Source: an uncultured Burkholderiales Genera incertae sedis bacterium (GTDB lineage Bacteria; Pseudomonadota; Gammaproteobacteria; Burkholderiales; Eutrophovitaceae). From it: 7,618 nt of DNA. The DNA is taken from contig CAJQMS010000096.1 in assembly GCA_905479505.1 (NCBI GenBank), positions 1 to 7,618 on the forward strand. Direction: 5' to 3'. Shown here one piece after another: positions 1 to 6,383 of the stretch (the first letter of the stretch is position 1; every line of letters begins with the position of its first letter). A program made the position numbers and the translations under genes. A model generated the notes under the pieces. That model was not told the DNA's origin, made no database searches, and worked only from the letters and a program-made list of their open reading frames with translations.

Positions 1-1507
1 GATGGCGGACCCACGCTTTCAACTCATCACTCAATTTCTCACTTGTATCTAACCCTTCACGCAATACCACATAAGCCTTAACAATTTCAGTCCTATCCCG
101 ATCAGGTTTTCCAATAACCGCTGCAAGTGTCACCGATGGGTGAGACGTTAAGCAATCCTCTATCGGGCCAGGCCCAATACGGTAACCTGCACTGGTTATA
201 ACGTCATCATCACGGCCAACAAATGTGACATAACCCTCATCATCCATTGAGCCGGTATCACCCGTAATTAACCACTTGCCGACAAACTTTTCTTGTGTCG
301 CCTTCTTGTTGTTCCAATACTCAAGAAACATCACTGGATTCGGGGTAGCTACAGCAATCATCCCGCTTTCCCCATATTGCTTTTCATTGCCACATTCATC
401 AATAATCGCAATCGTATGACCAGGGGCAGCTCGTCCGATCGATCCCGCTCTCAATTCATAAAGCGCAGAGCACCCACTAACCGTCATATTACATTCAGTT
501 TGCCCATAAAATTCATTGATCAAAATACCTAACGTATTTTTTGACCATTCCTGCAACTCAGAACCTAGTGACTCTCCGCCGCTGGCTAGCGATCTTAATT
601 TGAGTTTATTAAATGTAGTCGTTGGAATTGTTTTCAGCATCCTCAGCGCGGTTGGTGGCATGAAAACATTTCTTACAGAGTGTTTGAGCATCAGATCAAG
701 CGCCAAATCAGGATCAAACTTTTCAAACCGCTTAGCGATCACCGGCACACCCAATTGCCAGGCAGCAAAAAGCACATCAATTAAGCCGCCGATCCAAGCC
801 CAGTCGGCAGGAGACCAAATTAAATCACCCTTTTGACCCAAAAAATCATGGGAAAACTCAACACCGGGCATATGACCAATCATTGTCCGATGTGGCAAAA
901 GAGCTCCCTTAGGGTCACCCGTTGTGCCCGAGGTATAAATAATCAAGGCAGGATCATTCGATGACGTTTTTACTGTCTCAAACGAATCTGACGCACGTCC
1001 CAGTAACGCCTGATAGTCCATTGTCCCATCTCCTGCCCCATCCACATTGAGAACGACCCTTAATTCTGGGAGCTCATCCCTAATCGACGCAAGAGTGGCA
1101 GCTCCTAAGGTATCAGTAACAACAATCCTAGCTCCAGAGTCTTTTAAACGATACTGTAGAGCATCTTGACCAAACAACGTAAATAAAGGGACTGCTATTG
1201 CCCCAGAGCGGTAAGTTGCTAGATGCGTTACCGCAACCTCAAGGCGCTGTGGCATCAGAATGCCAACTCGGTCACCGCGCTCCAAGCCCAAAGCTGACAA
1301 CACATTTGCCAGTTGATTTGAAAATAAATAGATATCTTTGAATGAGAAATACCTGACTACACCATCATCTGTCTCATCCATTAAGGCAATTCGACGACTT
1401 TCAGCAACCCACTTATCACAGATATCCCAAGCGATATTGTAATCTTGGGGCACATGCCAGTTGAACTCGTTTACAACGGCTTTGTAGGAATTTAATTTAG
1501 TTAACAT
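1..1507 (-). CDS. Acyl-CoA synthetase (AMP-forming), 3' end outside window
   Basis: This is an ANL-superfamily ligase that activates a carboxylate through an acyl-adenylate and transfers it to CoA, in the cytoplasm. Reading the minus strand from ATG at 1507-1505 gives 502 residues without a stop up to the window edge. Motifs in order: P-loop YTSGTTGDPKG at residues 191-201, aromatic/adenine motif NEFYGQTE at 331-338, TGDTG at 415-419, and hinge GRDDDV at 431-436 followed by GYRIGPGPIED at 441-451. The C-terminal part with the catalytic lysine lies outside the window, and about 40-50 residues are missing compared with a usual length near 550. The style resembles short/medium-chain (ACSM-like or acetyl-CoA synthetase-like) enzymes, but the substrate cannot be read from sequence. 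An in-frame stop lies about 30 bases upstream and no other ATG is possible. No good Shine-Dalgarno is visible. The cold-shock gene upstream ends in a terminator, so this gene probably has its own promoter. Confidence 0.93.
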   Translation of the reverse strand, partial: MLTKLNSYKAVVNEFNWHVPQDYNIAWDICDKWVAESRRIALMDETDDGVVRYFSFKDIYLFSNQLANVLSALGLERGDRVGILMPQRLEVAVTHLATYRSGAIAVPLFTLFGQDALQYRLKDSGARIVVTDTLGAATLASIRDELPELRVVLNVDGAGDGTMDYQALLGRASDSFETVKTSSNDPALIIYTSGTTGDPKGALLPHRTMIGHMPGVEFSHDFLGQKGDLIWSPADWAWIGGLIDVLFAAWQLGVPVIAKRFEKFDPDLALDLMLKHSVRNVFMPPTALRMLKTIPTTTFNKLKLRSLASGGESLGSELQEWSKNTLGILINEFYGQTECNMTVSGCSALYELRAGSIGRAAPGHTIAIIDECGNEKQYGESGMIAVATPNPVMFLEYWNNKKATQEKFVGKWLITGDTGSMDDEGYVTFVGRDDDVITSAGYRIGPGPIEDCLTSHPSVTLAAVIGKPDRDRTEIVKAYVVLREGLDTSEKLSDELKAWVRH

Positions 1508-1668
1508 GTCACATGTGATTTTCGCAATGGAGCGGTGCTAACAAAAAATCAACTTTCAGGGTTACCCGTAGACATTTGCAGAGTGTTAAGCGGAAAGCTG
1601 GGGTGCTAATAAGATAGGATAAGAATTGACGGGAGACTGGCTCCCGTCAAGATATTACATTTGAAGCA
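1508..1668 (-). promoter_or_regulatory. Upstream region of acyl-CoA synthetase with short repeats
   Basis: This 161-base gap must hold the synthetase promoter if the cold-shock terminator works. Visible signals are an 8-base direct repeat GGTGCTAA at 1534-1541 and 1602-1609 (plus-strand reading), a degenerate relative AGTGTTAA at 1582-1589, and a perfect 10-base palindrome TCACATGTGA at 1509-1518, immediately before the start codon. I could not identify a convincing -35/-10 pair. That these repeats bind a regulator is inference only. Confidence 0.3.
1611..1650 (-). terminator. Rho-independent terminator of the cold-shock gene
   Basis: A perfect 10-base inverted repeat, TTGACGGGAG at 1626-1635 and CTCCCGTCAA at 1641-1650, encloses a five-base loop. 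Read on the minus strand it begins 18 bases after the cold-shock stop codon and is followed by a moderately T-rich stretch (TTCTTATCC...). A GC-rich stem plus this tail and location fits intrinsic termination of the cold-shock transcript. The T-tract is interrupted, so some read-through into the acyl-CoA synthetase is possible. Confidence 0.8.
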
Positions 1669-1875
1669 TTAGTCCATCGACTGAATATTCGTCGCTTGGT
1701 CGCCCTTCGGGCCACTCGTGACGTCATAAGAAACTTTTTGATTTTCTTCTAGTGTCTTAAAACCATTCGATTGAATCGCTGAAAAATGAACAAATAGATC
1801 CTTACCGCCGTCATCAGGAGTAATAAATCCAAAACCTTTAGAATCGTTGAACCACTTAACTGTACCAGTACTCAT
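1669..1875 (-). CDS. CspA-family cold-shock protein
   Basis: This 68-residue single cold-shock-domain protein should bind single-stranded RNA or DNA in the cytoplasm, destabilise RNA structure and aid translation in the cold or in stationary phase. The whole protein is one OB-fold. The N-terminal TGTVKWFN strand, RNP1 KGFGFI at residues 13-18 and RNP2 LFVHF at 27-31 carry the expected aromatic residues, and the C-terminal part has GPKGDQATNI. Length is typical for the family (65-75). The ATG start has a good ribosome site, AAGGAAA (plus-strand TTTCCTT at 1881-1887), about seven bases upstream. It is divergent from maeB and has its own hairpin terminator, so it is probably monocistronic. The sequence cannot say whether this paralogue is cold-inducible or constitutive, so no numbered symbol is given. 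Confidence 0.96.
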   Translation of the reverse strand: MSTGTVKWFNDSKGFGFITPDDGGKDLFVHFSAIQSNGFKTLEENQKVSYDVTSGPKGDQATNIQSMD

Positions 1876-2008
1876 GTGTCTTTCCTTGAAAATAAAAAAA
1901 TAAATGCCAGAACTTCAAGAAGAGACCGTCTTTCGTCCCAACATCAGGCTAAACACCCGGGTCAAGAACAAAAAAAGTACGACATCGTTAAACATCATCC
2001 CCAGCTTG

Positions 2009-2039
2009 ATAATCTTGCAAGCGCCTCATAAATCGTCAA
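2009..2039 (-). promoter_or_regulatory. Possible sigma70 promoter of the cold-shock gene
   Basis: On the minus strand a -35-like TTGACG (plus 2034-2039) is followed after 19 bases by GATTAT (plus 2009-2014), which matches four of six bases of the -10 consensus. The spacer is longer than the optimum of 17. If used, it would give a 5' leader of roughly 125 bases, in line with the long leaders known for cspA-type genes. Weak evidence from sequence alone. Confidence 0.22.
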
Positions 2040-2084
2040 AAAGAATCTCGCATGAGGAATACCCCGTGGGAAACCTTTAAAACC

Positions 2085-2119
2085 AGAGTTTTTAGTGGCT
2101 TTTCAGCTACCTAAACTCT
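2085..2119. repeat. Imperfect inverted repeat upstream of maeB
   Basis: Arms AGAGTT (2085-2090), TAG (2093-2095) and TGGCT (2096-2100) pair with AGCTA (2105-2109), CTA (2111-2113) and AACTCT (2114-2119) around a TTTC loop. This makes about 14 base pairs including one G-U, with a two-base bulge on one side and a one-base bulge on the other. It lies 50-85 bases before the maeB start and touches the promoter-like hexamer TAATAT. It could be an operator dyad or, if transcribed, a leader hairpin; nothing identifies a binding protein. Confidence 0.45.
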
Positions 2120-2124
2120 AATAT
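2096..2124 (+). promoter_or_regulatory. Possible maeB promoter
   Basis: A -10-like TAATAT at 2119-2124 has a weak -35-like TGGCTT at 2096-2101 exactly 17 bases upstream. A second AT-rich candidate, TATATT, lies at 2134-2139 but has no recognisable -35. The first pair overlaps the imperfect dyad at 2085-2119, so a protein bound there would be expected to affect initiation. Tentative. Confidence 0.28.
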
Positions 2125-2169
2125 AAGACGCATTATATTAACAGACGAAGCCCTAGGGGGGAAGTACGA

Positions 2170-4452
2170 ATGTCGGATGAACTAAAAGCAGCAGCCTTGG
2201 AATATCACGAAAGTCCAAAACCTGGGAAAATTTCAGTAGTTCCTACCAAGGGATTAACTAACCAAAGAGACCTAGCACTAGCTTATTCCCCTGGAGTTGC
2301 CTACGCGTGTAAAGCAATAGAAGAGGACCCGACGTTAGCCGCTAAATATACTTCCAGAGCGAACCTGGTCGGTGTCGTTACCAACGGGTCTGCAGTTCTA
2401 GGATTGGGCAATATTGGTCCTCTAGCTGGTAAGCCTGTGATGGAGGGGAAAGCTTGCTTATTTAAAAAATTTGCGGGAATTGATGTTTTTGATATTGAGT
2501 TAGCGGAAACTGACCCTGACAAACTAGTGGATATTATCGCCGCCTTGGAACCTACGCTAGGCGGTATAAATCTTGAAGATATAAAAGCTCCTGAATGCTT
2601 CTACATTGAGAAAAAGCTTAAAGAGAAACTAACGATTCCAGTTTTTCATGATGATCAACATGGAACCGCTATCATCGTCGGGGCCGCGATTATCAACGGG
2701 CTAAAAGTAGTTGGTAAAAATTTAAGGGATGTTCGACTGGTTTGCTCCGGAGCCGGAGCGGCCGCAATAGCGTGTCTTAACTTACTTCTTACTCTAGGGA
2801 TAAAAAAAGAAAATATAATCGTGTGCGACTCAAAGGGAGTTATTTCCACAAGTCGCGCCGGAACTCTGAACGAAAATAAAGCCGTCTATGCCAGTGATAC
2901 AGAATTCGTCTCGATAGACCAAGCCATGAAAAATGCAGATATCTTTCTCGGCCTCTCTGGTCCGGGGACTATTAAAAAACAATGGATAGCAGAGATGGCA
3001 GACAAACCTCTAGTTTTAGCACTAGCGAATCCAATACCGGAGATCATGCCGGAAGAAATCAAATCGGTACGACCTGACGCTGTAATTGCTACTGGACGAT
3101 CTGATTACCCCAACCAAGTAAATAACGTGCTTTGCTTTCCATTTATTTTCAGGGGCGCCCTAGACGTTGGAGCCACTAAGATAACTGAAGAAATGAAGCT
3201 CGCTTGTGTTTATGCAATAGCGGAGTTAGCCCAAGCCGAGAGGTCGGATGTTGTCGCATCAGCTTATGAAGGTCAAGAATTAAGCTTTGGACCAGAATAC
3301 ATAATCCCTACGCCTTTCGATCCGAGACTCATCACCCTAATTGCACCCGCGGTCGCTCAAGCTGCAATGAATAGCGGAGTAGCAACCTTACCAATTGAAA
3401 ATATGTCAGCATATCGGGAGAAAATTTCTAACCTGGTTTACCAAACCGGGTTTGTCATGAAACCAGTGTTCGAGGCTGCAAAAGCTGACCTTAAAAGAGT
3501 GATTTATGCGGAAGGTGAGGATGAAAGAGTTCTGCAAGCCGTGCAGGCAGTTTCAGATGAAAAACTGTGTCTTCCGATACTAATTGGGCGACCAGAAGTT
3601 ATTGATTTACGGATAGAAAGAGCAGGGCTTCGTATCAAGATTGGGGAACACTTTGACGTAGTCAACCCCGAGAATGACGGTCGCTTCAAAGAAACTTGGA
3701 CTGAGTACTACCAAATCATGCGGCGCAAAGGAGTCTCACCCGATGATGCTAAAACTGCCGTGAGAACATCTACAACACTTATAGGCGCCATGCTAGTTAG
3801 ACGGGGGGACGCTGATGCCCTTATCTGCGGATCAATTGGACGTTACCAAGATCATCTAAAACACGTGAACGATGTGATTGGGAAAAAAGAGAATGTGTCA
3901 ATTTTTGCGGCTATGAACTTATTACCCATGCAAAATCGTACACTATTCATTAGTGACACTTACGTCAACAATGAACCGACTTCTCAAGAAATTGCAGAAA
4001 TCACGATGATGGCAGCTGATGAAGTAAAGCGCTTTGGGTTGACGCCTAAAGTAGCGCTGCTCTCACACTCTAATTTCGGTACGGAAACCAGCAAATCTGC
4101 GACCAAAATGAGTGGCGCTTTAGATATCATCGAGCAATTGGACCCAAGCATGGAAATCGATGGTGAAATGCATGGTGATGCTGCTCTAAATGAATTGATT
4201 AGGCGTCGTGCACAGCCAGACTCAAAACTAAACGGGGAAGCAAATTTGCTCATCATGCCGACAGTAGAGTCCGCTAATATTGCCTACAACCTGCTCAAAA
4301 TGGTCAGTGGTGACGGCATCACGGTAGGCCCTATCCTTTTAGGAGCTAAAAAGGCCGTGCATATCGTTTCACCCACGGTGACTGTTCGAAGGATTGTTAA
4401 TATGACAGCACTTGCAGCGGTAGATGCAACCTCTAGGGACGAGACTGATTAG
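2170..4452 (+). CDS. maeB: NADP-dependent malic enzyme, MaeB hybrid type
   Basis: This cytoplasmic enzyme oxidatively decarboxylates malate to pyruvate, yielding CO2 and NADPH and linking the TCA cycle to gluconeogenic and anabolic metabolism. At 760 residues it has the full MaeB architecture. The malic N-terminal domain (about 18-150) has the catalytic Tyr39 in YSPGVA and Lys94 in MEGKACLFKK. Metal ligands are expected at Glu136/Asp137 (LEDIKAPE) and Asp162 (HDDQHGT). The Rossmann domain (about 165-400) has CSGAGAAA at 192-199, NPIPE at 287-291 and PNQVNN at 314-319. The phosphotransacetylase-like domain runs from about 428 to 755 (RVIYAEGEDERVL, GPILLG at 720-725). In characterised MaeB proteins this tail does not make acetyl phosphate; it mediates oligomerisation and acetyl-CoA inhibition. 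NADP preference is inferred from the hybrid family. The ATG follows a G-rich site, TAGGGGGGAAG at 2154-2164. The gene is intact. Confidence 0.96.
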   Translation: MSDELKAAALEYHESPKPGKISVVPTKGLTNQRDLALAYSPGVAYACKAIEEDPTLAAKYTSRANLVGVVTNGSAVLGLGNIGPLAGKPVMEGKACLFKKFAGIDVFDIELAETDPDKLVDIIAALEPTLGGINLEDIKAPECFYIEKKLKEKLTIPVFHDDQHGTAIIVGAAIINGLKVVGKNLRDVRLVCSGAGAAAIACLNLLLTLGIKKENIIVCDSKGVISTSRAGTLNENKAVYASDTEFVSIDQAMKNADIFLGLSGPGTIKKQWIAEMADKPLVLALANPIPEIMPEEIKSVRPDAVIATGRSDYPNQVNNVLCFPFIFRGALDVGATKITEEMKLACVYAIAELAQAERSDVVASAYEGQELSFGPEYIIPTPFDPRLITLIAPAVAQAAMNSGVATLPIENMSAYREKISNLVYQTGFVMKPVFEAAKADLKRVIYAEGEDERVLQAVQAVSDEKLCLPILIGRPEVIDLRIERAGLRIKIGEHFDVVNPENDGRFKETWTEYYQIMRRKGVSPDDAKTAVRTSTTLIGAMLVRRGDADALICGSIGRYQDHLKHVNDVIGKKENVSIFAAMNLLPMQNRTLFISDTYVNNEPTSQEIAEITMMAADEVKRFGLTPKVALLSHSNFGTETSKSATKMSGALDIIEQLDPSMEIDGEMHGDAALNELIRRRAQPDSKLNGEANLLIMPTVESANIAYNLLKMVSGDGITVGPILLGAKKAVHIVSPTVTVRRIVNMTALAAVDATSRDETD

Positions 4453-4540
4453 CAAAATCAAAACCGTTAATTAACCTTTCAACGACCGATGAGATTCAAA
4501 CACATTACAAAAAAGGACTAGTAAAAAAAGGAGATAGAAG
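4453..4540 (+). promoter_or_regulatory. maeB-hydroxylase gap with tandem ribosome-site-like repeats
   Basis: The 88 bases contain a perfect palindrome GTTAATTAAC at 4466-4475 and two adjacent 15-base imperfect repeats that each begin AAAAAAGGA (4509-4517 and 4524-4532). The second supplies the strong ribosome site AAGGAGA at 4528-4534, six bases before the ATG. The first resembles an extra, standby-like site. No stem with a T-tract is visible, so read-through from maeB is possible. Confidence 0.4.
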
Positions 4541-5317
4541 ATGTCGATAGGCACCGACTACACTGGGGAGATGACAGAGAAACAACGCATCTTCCGTGAA
4601 GAATATAAACAGAATATTGCGAAGTGGTACTCAGGTTGGGGACATCTGCTTTCGATCTACATTCCTGGAATCATGGTGATCACATTTTGCATAAAACAAA
4701 TTGAAAACCCGACTTTTTTTGAGGTTCTAATATTCTTTCCAATATTAGTAATTTATAACTTTAATGAATGGTGGATACATAAAAATGCAATGCACAGACC
4801 GGTCAAAATTGCTGGGGGCGCACTCATGCCAGTATTTCACCGTCATGTTCATCAGCACCATCAATACTTTACGTCTAAGAGAATGACATACGACGCAAGT
4901 CGAGAATGGCGAATCGTTTTATTCCCTCCCTACGCATTATTGCTATTTATAGTTGGAACTGCGCCTCTTGCCTTTGTCTTAGGTCACCTTTGGACAGCTA
5001 ATGCTGGGTTCATACTCATGCTAGCAACTCCTTTTTACTACTTAAACTACGAAACTTTTCACTTGTGCTGCCATGTTCGTGAAAATTGGTTTGTACGGCA
5101 TTGCCCTCTCGTCAATACGATCCGTAGGCACCATGCGGCTCATCATAGTCAACAGATCATGATGGAAAGAAATATGAATCTCACTTACCCAATTGCCGAT
5201 TGGTATATGGGCACAAGCGATCTTGATCGCGGAATAATTGGACATCTTTTCAACGGGTATGATCAAAGCCACATTAAGCGTGAATTTCAATTGGACCAGG
5301 GTACCGACCTCAAATAA
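4541..5317 (+). CDS. Membrane fatty acid hydroxylase/desaturase-like protein
   Basis: This 258-residue integral membrane protein fits the fatty acid hydroxylase/sterol desaturase superfamily, whose members use a histidine-ligated di-iron centre and O2 to hydroxylate or desaturate lipids. Histidine clusters in order: HKNAMH at 80-85 (HX4H), HRHVHQHH at 100-107, His174/His178 in ETFHLCCH, and RRHHAAHH at 195-202 (HX3HH). Hydrophobic segments lie at about 34-53, 59-74, 125-148 and 153-170, which puts the histidines on one face of the membrane as expected. There is no cleavable signal peptide. The start has a strong AAGGAGA site. The gene lies 88 bases after maeB and 36 before oxyR. The lipid substrate (fatty acid, sterol-like, carotenoid or ceramide-like) cannot be read from sequence. 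It belongs to the broad family with good confidence; the specific reaction is unknown. Confidence 0.8.
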   Translation: MSIGTDYTGEMTEKQRIFREEYKQNIAKWYSGWGHLLSIYIPGIMVITFCIKQIENPTFFEVLIFFPILVIYNFNEWWIHKNAMHRPVKIAGGALMPVFHRHVHQHHQYFTSKRMTYDASREWRIVLFPPYALLLFIVGTAPLAFVLGHLWTANAGFILMLATPFYYLNYETFHLCCHVRENWFVRHCPLVNTIRRHHAAHHSQQIMMERNMNLTYPIADWYMGTSDLDRGIIGHLFNGYDQSHIKREFQLDQGTDLK

Positions 5318-5353
5318 ACCGCCTCGACATTTAGAAACTTAAAAATTTAACAG

Positions 5354-6313
5354 ATGAGTTCAGCGCTACCCACCATCAGACAATTAAAATATTTAATTGC
5401 TCTGTCAGAAACACTCAATTTTCGTCAAGCTTCTGAAAAATTATTTATAACTCAATCTACTTTGTCGTCCGGGATCAAGGAGCTCGAGGAAAGCTTAGGC
5501 GTAATCTTAGTTGAGAGAACAAAACGCTCGGTTCGACTCACCGTTGTCGGGTTGGAAATATTGCGACGAGCTCAGTCGATAGTGTCTGAGGTCCATGATT
5601 TAGGTACAGTTACCGAAAACTTTAAAAAGCCATTGAGTGCCGAACTGAGACTAGGAGTGATTCCTACCATCGCTCCTTTTTTATTACCCATGATCATACC
5701 GGCAATAAAGATTAATCACCCAAAACTCAAGCTATACCTGAGAGAGGATTATTCCCAAAAATTAATAGAACAAATACAAAATGGCATTCTCGATTTCGCA
5801 ATTATCGCACTACCTTTCGATACAAATAATCTTGCCACCAACAGTCTTTTTAAAGATGAATTTTGGTGGGTTGCAAAAAAAGGACAAAAACTCACAGAAT
5901 TGAAGGAAATTTCGATTGAAGACATTAATCTTAGTGAACTTCTTCTTCTAGAGGAGGGACATTGCCTAAGAGATCACGCCATCGAAGCCTGCAGCACCGG
6001 CAAAATGAATCCAAACAAACAATCGTTTGCAGCGACTAGTTTATACACACTGATTCAGATGATTGATAACGGGTTGGGATGCACGTTATTGCCTGAAATG
6101 ATCGTCAAATCAGGAGCTCTGTCCGGAACTGATCTGATAGCACGGCCATTTTCGAATAAACCACCGTTTCGAGAAATAGCCCTGATCAAAAGAAAGGGCG
6201 ACAATAGAAAAATTGATTTTTCGCTTCTCGCTGACCTCATAATATCAGAAAAAAAACGATATTCTCCTCGATTAGGGGCATCGCGAATACAACCACTTCC
6301 GCCTAAAAGTTAG
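5354..6313 (+). CDS. oxyR: OxyR-type LysR regulator, peroxide sensor
   Basis: This 319-residue LysR-family regulator has an N-terminal winged helix-turn-helix (about 7-66, with recognition region ITQSTLSSGIKELE at 32-45) and a periplasmic-binding-like sensor domain (about 95-300). The OxyR signature is clear: GHCLRDHAIEAC places Cys204 and Cys213 nine residues apart, matching the peroxidatic and resolving cysteines Cys199 and Cys208 of E. coli OxyR. It is followed by ATSLYTLIQMI and GLGCTLLPEM, also OxyR-like. In the family, H2O2 forms a disulphide between these cysteines and changes DNA binding, inducing catalase, peroxiredoxin and iron-control genes; none of those are in this window. The tail after about residue 300 is longer than in E. 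coli (305). An in-frame TAA just upstream makes this ATG the first possible, yet no Shine-Dalgarno is visible, so translation may be weak or coupled to the gene before it. Confidence 0.9.
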   Translation: MSSALPTIRQLKYLIALSETLNFRQASEKLFITQSTLSSGIKELEESLGVILVERTKRSVRLTVVGLEILRRAQSIVSEVHDLGTVTENFKKPLSAELRLGVIPTIAPFLLPMIIPAIKINHPKLKLYLREDYSQKLIEQIQNGILDFAIIALPFDTNNLATNSLFKDEFWWVAKKGQKLTELKEISIEDINLSELLLLEEGHCLRDHAIEACSTGKMNPNKQSFAATSLYTLIQMIDNGLGCTLLPEMIVKSGALSGTDLIARPFSNKPPFREIALIKRKGDNRKIDFSLLADLIISEKKRYSPRLGASRIQPLPPKS

Positions 6314-6383
6314 ATGCAAAAATATAGAATCCTAGATAAAAATAGGATTATTCAAACAACCTTTTTCAATTGAAATAATCGAT
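6314..6383 (+). repeat. Short inverted repeat after oxyR
   Basis: The 70-base gap holds AATCCTA at 6328-6334 and TAGGATT at 6343-6349, a perfect 7-base stem with an 8-base A-rich loop. A run of five T (6362-6366) starts 12 bases beyond the stem, too far for a standard intrinsic terminator. It may be a weak terminator, an mRNA-stability hairpin or an operator for the next gene. The ribosome site of the following gene is poor. Confidence 0.4.

Larger units (their letters stand above)
1876..2169. promoter_or_regulatory. Divergent intergenic region between cold-shock gene and maeB
   Basis: This gene-free stretch of 294 bases holds the starts of two divergent transcripts. The left part should be the cold-shock 5' leader, AT-rich near the gene with a run of seven T on the minus strand just before its ribosome site. 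The right part holds an imperfect dyad at 2085-2119, AT-rich promoter-like hexamers at 2119-2139 and the maeB ribosome site. I see no open reading frame with a ribosome site and no RNA gene here. Confidence 0.7.

Noticed and set aside
293..836. Plus-strand open frames of 79 and 106 codons at 293-532 and 516-836
   Set aside because: They lie antisense to the well-supported acyl-CoA synthetase, have no recognisable domain, and their codon pattern is explained by the minus-strand gene.
1513..1515. Alternative ATG for the acyl-CoA synthetase just upstream on the minus strand
   Set aside because: It is out of frame and followed at once by TGA.
2301..4256. Several minus-strand open frames of 61-90 codons inside maeB
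   Set aside because: MaeB is a clear full-length protein across this stretch; the antisense frames show no known motif or ribosome site.
5042..5290. 82-codon minus-strand frame inside the hydroxylase gene
   Set aside because: It is antisense to the conserved histidine motifs of the hydroxylase, so it is a shadow frame.
6324..6345. Possible OxyR box from two ATAG elements downstream of oxyR
   Set aside because: The spacing of the ATAG and CTAG elements does not match the known four-part OxyR site, so the resemblance is probably chance in AT-rich DNA.
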